Shown here one piece after another: positions 24,519 through 32,674 of a stretch of DNA of 64,000 nt. Position numbers and translations under genes: made by a program. The stretch covers positions 62,001 through 126,000 of the forward strand of contig NZ_QJJM01000009.1 in the NCBI RefSeq assembly GCF_003201955.1. The letters are read 5' to 3'. The stretch's first letter is position 1, and every line of letters begins with the position of its first letter. This DNA is from Blastomonas natatoria. GTDB taxonomy: Bacteria > Pseudomonadota > Alphaproteobacteria > Sphingomonadales > Sphingomonadaceae. The notes beneath the pieces are model-generated. The model did not search any database. It saw only the letters and a program-made list of their open reading frames with translations, and was not told the origin of the DNA.

Positions 24519-26657
24519 CTAAAGCGAGATCAGCGCATCCAGGACGATCACGCCTTCGCCTTGCGGGTAGACGATGACCGGATTGAGATCGACCTCGCGA
24601 ATGTCCGGCGTGGCCATCAGGGTCCGGCCCAGATCATGGATCAGCCGTGCGACGGCTGGCACGTCCATGACCGGGCTGCCACGGAAGCCATTGAGCAGCG
24701 GCGCCATGCGCAGCCTCGAAATTTCCGCCGTGATTTCGGCAATGCCGAGGTCAGGCGGCAACAGCCGCACATCGTGCAGCAGTTCGGCGGTCACCCCACC
24801 AAAGCCGACCAGCAAGGTCGGTCCCCAGAGCGGATCGCAGCGCGCGCCGACGATCAGTTCGACCCCCCTGGGTGCCATGCCCTCGACCAGCACCCCATCC
24901 AGGACCAGATCGGGTCGTGCTGCAGCGACGCTCGTCGTCAGGCGCTGCCAGCCTGCGATCACCGCCGCGCGGTCTTCCAACCCGATCACGACTCCGCCAG
25001 CATCGCTCTTGTGCGGAAGAGCGGGCGATTGTGCCTTGAGCACCACCGGATAGCCCAGAATGTCGGCCGCATCGGCCGCCGCTTCTGCACTGGTCACCAT
25101 TCGTCCAGGCGGAAAGGTGATGCCCAGCGGTGCCAGCAGCGCCTTTGCGCGATATTCGGGAATCGTGGTGCCTGGCAAGCCCAGCCCGGTCAGTGGGGCT
25201 GCCTGCACTGCATCATGGTCGCTGTCCGGTTTCGATATGGAGACTGCCCTTGCCAGTGCCCGCAAGCCGCGTTCGGGCGTCGGAAGATAGGTTACGCCCC
25301 GTGCGCGCAGCGCAGCGACGTCCTCGTCCAGAACACCGCCGCCCTCGTCGACGCCGCACACGATCAGGGGCTTGCCGACATGCTTCTGGTCCAGAGCGTC
25401 AAGCACGGCAGAAAACTTGACATGCGATGTGCGCGTTTCGATCTGGATCAGCGCGAGCAGGATGGCGCCGACGCGCGGCTCCTGCGCCAGCGCTGCGAGC
25501 GTGCGGCCATAAAGCCCCGGGTCGACCAGGCCCTGGGCGGTAACATCGAGTGGATTGGTGACCGGTACGAACGGCGGCAAGGCCTCGCGCAACAGCGGGC
25601 TGGTCGTCGCGTCGAGCGCGGGCAGGGCGAGACCCGTGGTTTCTGCCAGATCGAGCAGCATGGCCTTGAGCGCACCCGATTCGACCACCACGCCGATGCC
25701 GGGATCGGGCAGGGCAGGGCAGCGCACCAGGATTTCCGTCACGTCGCCCAGCTCCTCGAGCGATTCGACCAGGACGATCCCGGCACGGCGGACATGCACG
25801 GCCATGAGCGCATGGTCACCGGCCATCGCGCCGGTATGCGTGGCGGCACTGGCCGCGCCTGCGGCACTGCTGCCGGGGTGCAGCAGCACCACCTGCTTGC
25901 CTGCCAGCCGTGCGCGCCGTGCAGCAGCGAGGAACCGGGACGGATTGCGGATATGCTCGGCAATCATCGCGATCACCGCCGTTTCGGGCTGATCGGCCAG
26001 ATAGTCGAGATAATCCTCTATCCCGCTCGCGGCTTCGTTGCCGGTCGATATATAGCAGGACAAGGGTATGTCGCGGTGGATCATGGTCGTCGCCAGCACC
26101 GCTGCCATTGCACCGGATTGCGAGACGATGCCGACCCGCCGGTCCCCCTCGGCCCTGGCTTGCGGCATCTCGATGAAGGTCAGCGAGATATTGTCGATGA
26201 AATTGACCAGACCCAGGCAGTTGGGTCCTTCCACCACCATGCCGGCCTTGTACGCGATCGCGGCGATTTCCTGCTGGTCGGCCAGGCCCTGCGGACCATC
26301 CTCGGCAAAGCCGGCGGAGAAGATCACCGCCGCCCCGCATGCCCGCGCGGCCAGCCCGCGCACGGCGTCGAGCACGCCTGCCCGCGGAATCGCCAGCACC
26401 GCCGCATCGACGCCCATAGGCAGGTGGTCGACCGTGGTTATGCAGGGTCGTCCGCCGATCTCGTCCCTTTTGGGGTTCACGAGATGGATCGCGCCGTCAA
26501 AGCCCTGACGTTCAAGGTTGCTCAGCACCGAGGCCCCGAGCGATCCCGGCTTGTCCGATGCGCCGATAATGGCGATCGATTTCGGCTTGAGCAGACGAGC
26601 CAGATCGGCGCGCGCAAGCGCCTCGGCGGGGCGGCTCAGGACGGTATCCACAGGCAA
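24519..26657 (-). CDS. ferA: Feruloyl-CoA synthetase, NDP-forming acyl-CoA ligase type
   Basis: This 712-residue enzyme has the domain order of NDP-forming acyl-CoA synthetases. A CoA-binding Rossmann domain (about 20-118, IAIIGASDKPGSLGASVL) and CoA-ligase domains (about 150-460) come first, the latter with the phosphohistidine loop THTGAMAG (His274). A C-terminal ATP-grasp domain (about 490-712) follows. Sphingobium FerA belongs to this unusual superfamily, and the ferB and MarR neighbours make feruloyl-CoA synthetase the best call. Related hydroxycinnamates such as p-coumarate and caffeate are likely also used. Confidence 0.82.
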   Translation of the reverse strand: MPVDTVLSRPAEALARADLARLLKPKSIAIIGASDKPGSLGASVLSNLERQGFDGAIHLVNPKRDEIGGRPCITTVDHLPMGVDAAVLAIPRAGVLDAVRGLAARACGAAVIFSAGFAEDGPQGLADQQEIAAIAYKAGMVVEGPNCLGLVNFIDNISLTFIEMPQARAEGDRRVGIVSQSGAMAAVLATTMIHRDIPLSCYISTGNEAASGIEDYLDYLADQPETAVIAMIAEHIRNPSRFLAAARRARLAGKQVVLLHPGSSAAGAASAATHTGAMAGDHALMAVHVRRAGIVLVESLEELGDVTEILVRCPALPDPGIGVVVESGALKAMLLDLAETTGLALPALDATTSPLLREALPPFVPVTNPLDVTAQGLVDPGLYGRTLAALAQEPRVGAILLALIQIETRTSHVKFSAVLDALDQKHVGKPLIVCGVDEGGGVLDEDVAALRARGVTYLPTPERGLRALARAVSISKPDSDHDAVQAAPLTGLGLPGTTIPEYRAKALLAPLGITFPPGRMVTSAEAAADAADILGYPVVLKAQSPALPHKSDAGGVVIGLEDRAAVIAGWQRLTTSVAAARPDLVLDGVLVEGMAPRGVELIVGARCDPLWGPTLLVGFGGVTAELLHDVRLLPPDLGIAEITAEISRLRMAPLLNGFRGSPVMDVPAVARLIHDLGRTLMATPDIREVDLNPVIVYPQGEGVIVLDALISL

Positions 26658-26704
26658 TCTCTCCGGCAGGAAGGGCAGGGCATCAACCGCCCATTTGCCG
26701 AGAT

Positions 26705-26721
26705 TGTATGCTAGGCATACA
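26705..26721. promoter_or_regulatory. Palindromic operator upstream of ferA
   Basis: TGTATGC-TAG-GCATACA is a perfect 7+7 inverted repeat between the MarR gene and ferA, about 50 bases before the ferA start. Size and symmetry suit a MarR dimer. Hydroxycinnamoyl-CoA esters are the known inducers of FerC-type regulators. Confidence 0.65.
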
Positions 26722-26756
26722 TTTTTGCAACCGGAAAAAGCGACGAGTGCTGCGGC

Positions 26757-27224
26757 TCAGTCGGCTGGGGTGCGTTTGCGGGGGCGAGACCGGTCCTTCT
26801 GGCTGGCAACCCGTTCGAGCAGGGCCCGCAATACACCCCTTTCCTCGCTGGTCAGCGTGCTCACGCTCAGCGCGTCCGATTCCCGGATGGCATCCAGCAT
26901 CGCGCCAAGCCGTTGCTCGCCTTCGCTGGTGAGGTGCAGCGCATTGGTGCGTGCATCGCGTCCCGGCCGCCGCTCGACCAGGCCGCGCTCTTCCAGGATA
27001 TTGACCTGTCGCATCGCGCTGGACCGGTTGATGCTCAGTGCACGGCCGAGTGCCGTCTGGTCGCAGCCGGGATTGTCGCGGATCAGCACCAGCGCGGTCA
27101 GCTTGGCTGGCGAAACACCGAAAGGCTGCAAGGCGCGGCGCGCATCCTGTTCAGCGGCCAGACTGGCGCGCTGAAGCTGGTAGCCCACCAGCTGCAAGAG
27201 GTCACGACCCTGCTTGATCGGCAT
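26757..27224 (-). CDS. ferC: MarR-family regulator, FerC-like
   Basis: This 155-residue winged-helix repressor has NPGCDQTALGRALSINRSSA, then MRQVNILEERGLVERRPGRD, the wing residues DARTN and a dimerising helix at each end. It lies directly upstream of ferA on the same strand, as the ferulate repressor FerC does beside its operon in Sphingobium. It probably represses ferA and ferB through the palindromes at 26705 and 24464. The ATG at 27224 has GGAAAGGA upstream. An earlier ATG at 27263 is less likely. Confidence 0.78.
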   Translation of the reverse strand: MPIKQGRDLLQLVGYQLQRASLAAEQDARRALQPFGVSPAKLTALVLIRDNPGCDQTALGRALSINRSSAMRQVNILEERGLVERRPGRDARTNALHLTSEGEQRLGAMLDAIRESDALSVSTLTSEERGVLRALLERVASQKDRSRPRKRTPAD

Positions 27225-27518
27225 CGGCAATCCTTTCCTCGCGTGGCCTGATCGTGCCACCACAGACGCAGCGTGCCTTACCGCATCGCTTGCACGGACG
27301 ACAACTGTCCTGCAGCGGACGGGCTGGGCGGCCGTGCGCAGATCGGGACCGGCAGCACTATGCTGATCGACTGGGCCTCGCGGACAAAAGGCAAGCAGAT
27401 CGCCAAGCCCGGGCCGAGCCGATGTCCTTCGGCAAGAGCCCTGTCAGGCGCGCATTGCCCCGGCAGGCTGGTGCAGGGGGCAAGCTGCGGCCCGCGTCTC
27501 TGTCGATGTCTGGGGAAA

Positions 27519-27592
27519 TGGAGGCCCGAGCCGGAATCGAACCGGCGTGCAAGGATTTGCAGTCCTCTGCGTCACCACTCCGCCATCGGGCC
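27519..27592 (-). tRNA. tRNA-Cys (GCA)
   Basis: The acceptor stem GGCCCGA/TCGGGCC, the T-arm GCCGGTTCGATTCCGGC, and the anticodon loop CTGCAAA with GCA identify a cysteine tRNA. The CCA end is encoded (27519-27521). The cloverleaf is complete. Confidence 0.93.
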
Positions 27593-27706
27593 ACCGTGGG
27601 GAAGGACGCAGCATTGTGCCGGTTCGCGGGGAAAGTCAAGACTCAAGCGCATCGCTTCGATGGGAGGCATCGATCCGGCGGTAAATACTGCCATTGTGGC
27701 GCAATT

Positions 27707-27730
27707 GCTGTATTGCCATGATAATACAGC
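27707..27730. repeat. Inverted repeat upstream of pcm
   Basis: GCTGTATT (27707-27714) and AATACAGC (27723-27730) form a perfect 8-bp inverted repeat with an 8-base centre, about 120 bases before the pcm start. The half-site CTGTATT is also found as a contiguous palindrome at 43848-43861. Confidence 0.4.
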
Positions 27731-27850
27731 CATGCCATAAGCAGAGCAACGGCAATGTCGATTGCATTTTGCAACCGGATAGCTATCAAAGCGGAATCGA
27801 TGTTCCGTTTGGGCTTGCATCGCCGTCCGCATATTCTAGGGCGCTTGGAC

Positions 27851-28522
27851 ATGACCGATACACAGACTCTTGCTCCGACCGATTTCGCCGCTGCCCGCAG
27901 GCACATGATCGAAAGCCAGCTGCGTCCCACCGATGTCAGCGATCCCGTAGTCATTGGTGCGATGGCGGTAACTCCGCGCGAAAATTTCGTTCCTGCCAGC
28001 CACCGGGCACTCGCCTATATCGACCGAGCCATTTCGATCGGGGGCGGACGCGTACTCAATCCGGCGCTTTCGACTGGACTGCTGCTCACCCGCGCCGAAC
28101 TGGCCAGCGATGACAAGGTCCTGCTCATTGGTTCGGGCACAGGTTATGCTGCGGCGCTGCTCGCGGGCATCGTCTCGCATGTCGTCGCCGTCGAAGAGGA
28201 TCGTGCCTTGGTCGAACAGTCCAAGGTCCATCTCGACGCCCTGGGCAATGTCACGCTCGTCGAATCGGCGCTGGCTCAGGGACACGCGGCGGGGGCGCCC
28301 TACGACCTGATCATCATCGATGGTGCTGTCGAGCAGGTGCCCGAGGAGATCGTGGCTCAGCTGACGGATGGCGGCAGGCTGCTGACCGGGCTCGACGAAT
28401 CGGGGGTCATGCGGCTCGCCAGCGGTCGGCGCCAGGCCGGTGCCTTCGCGCTGGTCCCGTTTGCCGATACAGACATTGCACCCCTTGCGGCCTTTGCACG
28501 GCCCAAGCGCTACACCTTCTGA
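27851..28522 (+). CDS. pcm: Protein-L-isoaspartate O-methyltransferase
   Basis: This 223-residue SAM methyltransferase initiates repair of isoaspartyl residues. It shows the family N-terminus (ARRHMIESQLRPTDVSDP), the conserved VTPRENFVP, the SAM loop LLIGSGTGYAAALLA and VAVEED. The ATG at 27851 gives the normal family length. It is directly followed by tolC, a gene order I expect in sphingomonads. Some alphaproteobacterial relatives may have another methyl acceptor. Confidence 0.88.
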   Translation: MTDTQTLAPTDFAAARRHMIESQLRPTDVSDPVVIGAMAVTPRENFVPASHRALAYIDRAISIGGGRVLNPALSTGLLLTRAELASDDKVLLIGSGTGYAAALLAGIVSHVVAVEEDRALVEQSKVHLDALGNVTLVESALAQGHAAGAPYDLIIIDGAVEQVPEEIVAQLTDGGRLLTGLDESGVMRLASGRRQAGAFALVPFADTDIAPLAAFARPKRYTF

Positions 28523-28574
28523 AGCAGGCGCCAGGCTTCTGGCACCGGCGATGGACGACAAGAGAACCGGATTG

Positions 28575-30029
28575 ATGAAGACTTCGCTTTGGATGGCCGG
28601 TTGTGGGGCGGCTCTGGTTCTCGGCAGCGCACCGTCGCACGCAGAAACACTGCGTGATGCGCTGATCGCGGCCTACCAGACCAACCCGACATTGAATGCC
28701 GCGCGTGCGCAGCAGCGGGCGACCGATGAAGGTGTGCCGATCGCGCTCGCCGACGGCCGACCCAGCTCGCAGGTCCAGGCGCAATATTCGGAGAACTTTC
28801 TCAACCCCGCCAACGCCTTTACTGCTCCTGCGCGATCGGTGAACGGCACGATCAACATGGATGTGCCAATCTATTCGGGCGGCAGCGTGCGCAACGCCAT
28901 CAAGGCTTCCAAGGTGCGGGTCGAAGCGGGCCAGGCCGATTTGCGCGGAACCGAGGCGACCGTTTTCAGCAATGTCGTCGCCGCCTATATGGATGTGATC
29001 CGCGACGAGGCGATCGTCGGTCTCCAGCGCCAGAATGTCGAAGTGCTCGACGTCAACCTCCAGGCCTCGTCCGACCGGTTCGAGATCGGAGACCTGACGC
29101 GTACGGATGTCGCCCAGTCCGAGGCGCGGCTGGCCATTGCACGCAGCGACCTGCAGACCGCCGAGGCCAATCTCATCCGCAGCAAGGAAACCTTCATTCA
29201 GCTGGTCGGCCGCGCGCCCGAAGCGCTTGAGCCCCCGCCACCTCTGCCCAACCTGCCTGCTGCCCCCGAAGCTGCCGTCGCTACCGCGCTCGACAGCAAT
29301 CCCGACCTGGAAGCAGCGCGCGAGCGGGTCAAGGCAGCGGAGTTCGACGTCAAGTCCGCCCGCGGGGCGCGCCTGCCGCGGGTCGGCCTGTTCAGCCAGG
29401 GCAATTACCAGAATTTCCTCGGCACCCTGGGCAGTACCCTGATTCAGGGCAATTTCGTCCAGCAACAGTCGAGCGCTGCGGCAGGCGTGCAGCTGACCGT
29501 GCCGGTCTATCAGGGCGGCCGCCCCGGCGCCCAGATCCGCCGCGCCCAGGCGGTCTCCGGACAGGCGATGGAACAGGAAATCGCGGTCGAGCGCGGGGTC
29601 ATTGCACAGGTGCGTGCGGCCTATGCCAGCTTCAATGCCTCGCTTCAGGTGATCGAATCATCGCAGCGCGCGGTCGATGCCAATACGCTCGCGCTGGAAG
29701 GCGTTCGTGCCGAGAACAGCGTGGGCAACCGCACGATTCTCGACATTCTCGATGCCGAGCGCGAGATGCTGAATGCGCAGGTGCAGCTCGTGACCGCGCG
29801 CCGCAATGCCTATGTCGCCGGGTTCACGCTGCTCGCCGCAATGGGCCGGGCAGAAGCCCGCGATCTCGGGCTGGATGGCGGTCTGCTGTATGATCCGGAA
29901 ATCAATTACGAGCGCGTCCGCGACAAGATCATGGACTTCGATTCGGACGAGGACCCGGTCGCCCAATCGACGCGCACCGTTGACAGCCCGGCGCAAAATG
30001 CCGCACTGATCGGCCCGCCCAACCAGTAG
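28575..30029 (+). CDS. tolC: TolC-family outer-membrane channel
   Basis: This 484-residue periplasm-spanning outer-membrane channel is used by type I secretion and efflux pumps. It has a signal peptide (MKTSLWMAGCGAALVLGSAP, cleaved after SHA) and two repeats of the coiled-coil OEP domain (about 28-220 and 240-430). TolC-type signatures include ETLRDALIAAYQTNPTLNAA and NRTILDILDAEREMLNAQVQ. The ATG at 28575 is preferred to 28551 because the signal peptide then begins at residue 1. No pump genes are adjacent. Confidence 0.9.
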   Translation: MKTSLWMAGCGAALVLGSAPSHAETLRDALIAAYQTNPTLNAARAQQRATDEGVPIALADGRPSSQVQAQYSENFLNPANAFTAPARSVNGTINMDVPIYSGGSVRNAIKASKVRVEAGQADLRGTEATVFSNVVAAYMDVIRDEAIVGLQRQNVEVLDVNLQASSDRFEIGDLTRTDVAQSEARLAIARSDLQTAEANLIRSKETFIQLVGRAPEALEPPPPLPNLPAAPEAAVATALDSNPDLEAARERVKAAEFDVKSARGARLPRVGLFSQGNYQNFLGTLGSTLIQGNFVQQQSSAAAGVQLTVPVYQGGRPGAQIRRAQAVSGQAMEQEIAVERGVIAQVRAAYASFNASLQVIESSQRAVDANTLALEGVRAENSVGNRTILDILDAEREMLNAQVQLVTARRNAYVAGFTLLAAMGRAEARDLGLDGGLLYDPEINYERVRDKIMDFDSDEDPVAQSTRTVDSPAQNAALIGPPNQ

Positions 30030-30073
30030 GTCGGGCAGGACGTCGAATCGAATCGGATCAGGGGCACGGGGAC

Positions 30074-30508
30074 ATGACACGCGATATTGGCGAGCCGAGC
30101 CTTGAGGAGATTCTCGCCTCGATCAAGAAGGTGATCGCCGAGGATGGCCGCAAGCCGCGCCGTCCCGCGCCGCAACGCCCCGCGCCTGCCCGCCAGAGCG
30201 CGCCCGTTGACGATATCCTGGAACTGACCGAAAGCGTCGAACCGGAAGCCGCGCCGGAGCCGGAAGAGGCCCCGCTGCTCAGCCGCGCGGGCGAGCAGTC
30301 GATGCGCGAATCGCTGGCCGTGCTGGCAACGCTGACCGAGCCCGGCGTGAGCCCGCAGATCGTGCGCTCGGGCGAGACTTCGCTCGAAGGCATGGTGCGC
30401 GCGATGCTGCGCCCGATGCTCGCCGAATGGCTCGACAAGAATTTGCCGCCGATCGTCGAGGCGATGGTCGCGAAGGAAATCGGGCGGATCACCGGCCGCA
30501 AGGGCTGA
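30074..30508 (+). CDS. DUF2497/PopZ-like polar organising protein
   Basis: This 144-residue product has the N-terminal helix of PopZ/DUF2497 proteins (PSLEEILASIKKVIAEDG) and a Pro/Glu-rich disordered middle (about 30-95). The conserved C-terminal oligomerisation helices follow (LEGMVRAMLRPMLAEWLDKN, then LPPIVEAMVAKEI). In Caulobacter PopZ forms a polar scaffold that anchors the chromosome origin. Location a short distance upstream of valS is conserved in alphaproteobacteria. Confidence 0.85.
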   Translation: MTRDIGEPSLEEILASIKKVIAEDGRKPRRPAPQRPAPARQSAPVDDILELTESVEPEAAPEPEEAPLLSRAGEQSMRESLAVLATLTEPGVSPQIVRSGETSLEGMVRAMLRPMLAEWLDKNLPPIVEAMVAKEIGRITGRKG

Positions 30509-30565
30509 TTCGAAGCCGATCAAGAGCTTTGCACCCGGCGTTGCCCGATGGTAACGCCTGCAACC

Positions 30566-32626
30566 ATGAAGACAACGATCCTTGCCGCGCTGCTCGCCAG
30601 CGCCCTGTCGCCCGTTCTCCTTGCCAGCCCTGCCGCCGCCCGGCCGATGACCGAGACGGACCTTGCGACCTTCAACCGCCTCGGTGCGCCTGCCGCCTCG
30701 CCCGACGGCCAATGGGTCGCCTATCAGCTGACGACGACCGACCTTGCGGCGAACAAACGCAGCACCGGATTGTTCGTGCTCGACCTTGCCGACAGCAAGG
30801 CCCAGCCGATTTCGGTCGCCGATTCTCCCGGCCATAACGAAAGCGCGCCGGTGTTCGCCCGCGATGGAAGGCATCTGTTCTTCCTGTCGAACCGTTCCGG
30901 GACTGCCCAAGTCTGGCGCGTCGCGCTGCCCGGCGGCGAACCGGTTCAGGTGACGCAATCGGCTCTCGATCTCAGCGGCTTCAGCCTCTCGCCCGACGGC
31001 AACAGCCTCGCGGTCTGGGCGGATGTGGCCGAGGGATGCTCGGTCGATGCGTGCGATGCCAAGCCCAAGCCCATGGGCACGGGCCGCGAATATGACCGGT
31101 TGTTTGTCCGCCACTGGGACAGCTGGCGCGAGCCCGGCACCTATTCGCGCATCTATGCCTATGCGCTCGGCACGGATGGCAAGGCGGCTGGCCCCGCGCG
31201 GGCGGTGAGCGCATCGATCGAGGGCGATGCCCCGAGCAAGCCGTTCGGCGGCGGTGAGGAGATCGCCTGGAGCGCGGACAGCAAGGCGATTGCCTTCGCC
31301 ATCCGCAAGTCCGATGGCGACGAGCCGCGCTCGACCAATCTCGACATCGTCTGGCAGCCGCTCGCCGAGGGCGCAGCCGCACAGAACCTGACCGAGGCCA
31401 ATCAGGCCACCGATTCGCTGCCCGCCGCTTCGCCCGATGGCCGCTGGCTCGCCTGGGCGGCCATGGCGCGTCCCGGCTATGAGGCCGATCGCATGGTGGT
31501 GCATCTGCGCGACATGAAGACCGGCAAGGTTACAAAACTCACCGAAAGCTGGGACCGCTCGGTCGGCTCGATCGCCTGGGCGCCCGATTCGAAGAGCCTG
31601 CTGGTCACCGCACAGGACCTGCTCGAGCATCCCGTGTTCCGTGTCGATGTGCCCAGCGGCAAGGTCACGCGGCTCACCGAGCGCGGCAATGTGGGCAATG
31701 TTGTGCCCTTGGCCGATGGCGGGATGATCTACACGATCAACTCGGTTTCCGCGCCCGACGATCTCGTGCTGATGGATGCGAAGGGCCAGACCCGCCGTCT
31801 GACCAATGTCAACGCCGAGAAGCTCGCCGGGATCGATCCGGTGATGTACGAACAGTTCACTTACAAGGGCGCGAACGGCGATCTCGTTCATGGCCAGATT
31901 CTCAAGCCGCAGGGCGCGAAGGGCAAGCTGCCGGTCGCGCTGCTGGTGCATGGCGGGCCGCAGGGCAGTTTCAGCAACAGCTGGTCCTATCGCTGGAACC
32001 CCGCGGTGATGGCCGCGCAGGGCTATGCCGCAGTCAGCATCGATTTCCACGGCTCGACCGGATACGGTCAGGCATTCACCGACAGCATCAACAGGGACTG
32101 GGGCGGCAAGCCGCTCGAGGACCTCAAGCTAGGCATGGCCGCGCTCCCGGGCATCGACGCCTCGCTCGACACCGCCAATGCCTGCGCGCTGGGCGGCAGC
32201 TATGGCGGATACATGATGAACTGGATCGCGGGCCAGTGGCCGGACGGCTTCAAGTGCCTGGTGACGCATGCCGGCGTGTTCGACCTGCGCGCCATGGCGT
32301 TCGAGACCGAGGAGCTGTGGTTCGACGAATGGGACCATGGCGGCCCCTGGTGGCAGCGTACCGACGCGGAAAAGTGGAACCCGGTCAATTACGTGACCCG
32401 CTGGAAGACGCCGACGCTCGTCATCCACGGCGAAAAGGACTTCCGCATCCCCTATTCGCAGTCGCTCGCCGCGTTCACCGCGCTGCAGCGCCAGGGCATC
32501 GAATCGAAGCTGCTGATCTTCCCGGACGAGAACCACTGGGTGCTGAAAGCGCAGAACAGCGTGCAATGGCACCGCAACGTCTTCGACTGGCTGGCGAAGC
32601 ACCTGAAGGGCGAGAAGGTGAAATAA
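30566..32626 (+). CDS. S9-family prolyl oligopeptidase-type peptidase
   Basis: This 686-residue exported serine peptidase has a signal peptide (MKTTILAALLASALSPVLLA, cleaved near AAA), then a beta-propeller (about 40-410) with repeated SPDG motifs. The C-terminal alpha/beta-hydrolase has the nucleophile GGSYGGYM, an Asp region HGEKDFRIPYSQS and the His in DENHWVL. It belongs to the acylaminoacyl-peptidase/dipeptidyl-peptidase-like branch. An upstream ATG at 30548 would precede the signal peptide. Confidence 0.88.
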   Translation: MKTTILAALLASALSPVLLASPAAARPMTETDLATFNRLGAPAASPDGQWVAYQLTTTDLAANKRSTGLFVLDLADSKAQPISVADSPGHNESAPVFARDGRHLFFLSNRSGTAQVWRVALPGGEPVQVTQSALDLSGFSLSPDGNSLAVWADVAEGCSVDACDAKPKPMGTGREYDRLFVRHWDSWREPGTYSRIYAYALGTDGKAAGPARAVSASIEGDAPSKPFGGGEEIAWSADSKAIAFAIRKSDGDEPRSTNLDIVWQPLAEGAAAQNLTEANQATDSLPAASPDGRWLAWAAMARPGYEADRMVVHLRDMKTGKVTKLTESWDRSVGSIAWAPDSKSLLVTAQDLLEHPVFRVDVPSGKVTRLTERGNVGNVVPLADGGMIYTINSVSAPDDLVLMDAKGQTRRLTNVNAEKLAGIDPVMYEQFTYKGANGDLVHGQILKPQGAKGKLPVALLVHGGPQGSFSNSWSYRWNPAVMAAQGYAAVSIDFHGSTGYGQAFTDSINRDWGGKPLEDLKLGMAALPGIDASLDTANACALGGSYGGYMMNWIAGQWPDGFKCLVTHAGVFDLRAMAFETEELWFDEWDHGGPWWQRTDAEKWNPVNYVTRWKTPTLVIHGEKDFRIPYSQSLAAFTALQRQGIESKLLIFPDENHWVLKAQNSVQWHRNVFDWLAKHLKGEKVK

Positions 32627-32674
32627 GCGCGGCGGGGCTTGGCTTGATGCGGCAATTGCCGCTAATGGCGGCGC

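Noticed and set aside
24321-26714. 797-codon plus-strand frame opposite ferA
   Set aside because: Composition is His/Gln/Arg-rich with no domain. The minus strand encodes a well-matched NDP-forming synthetase.
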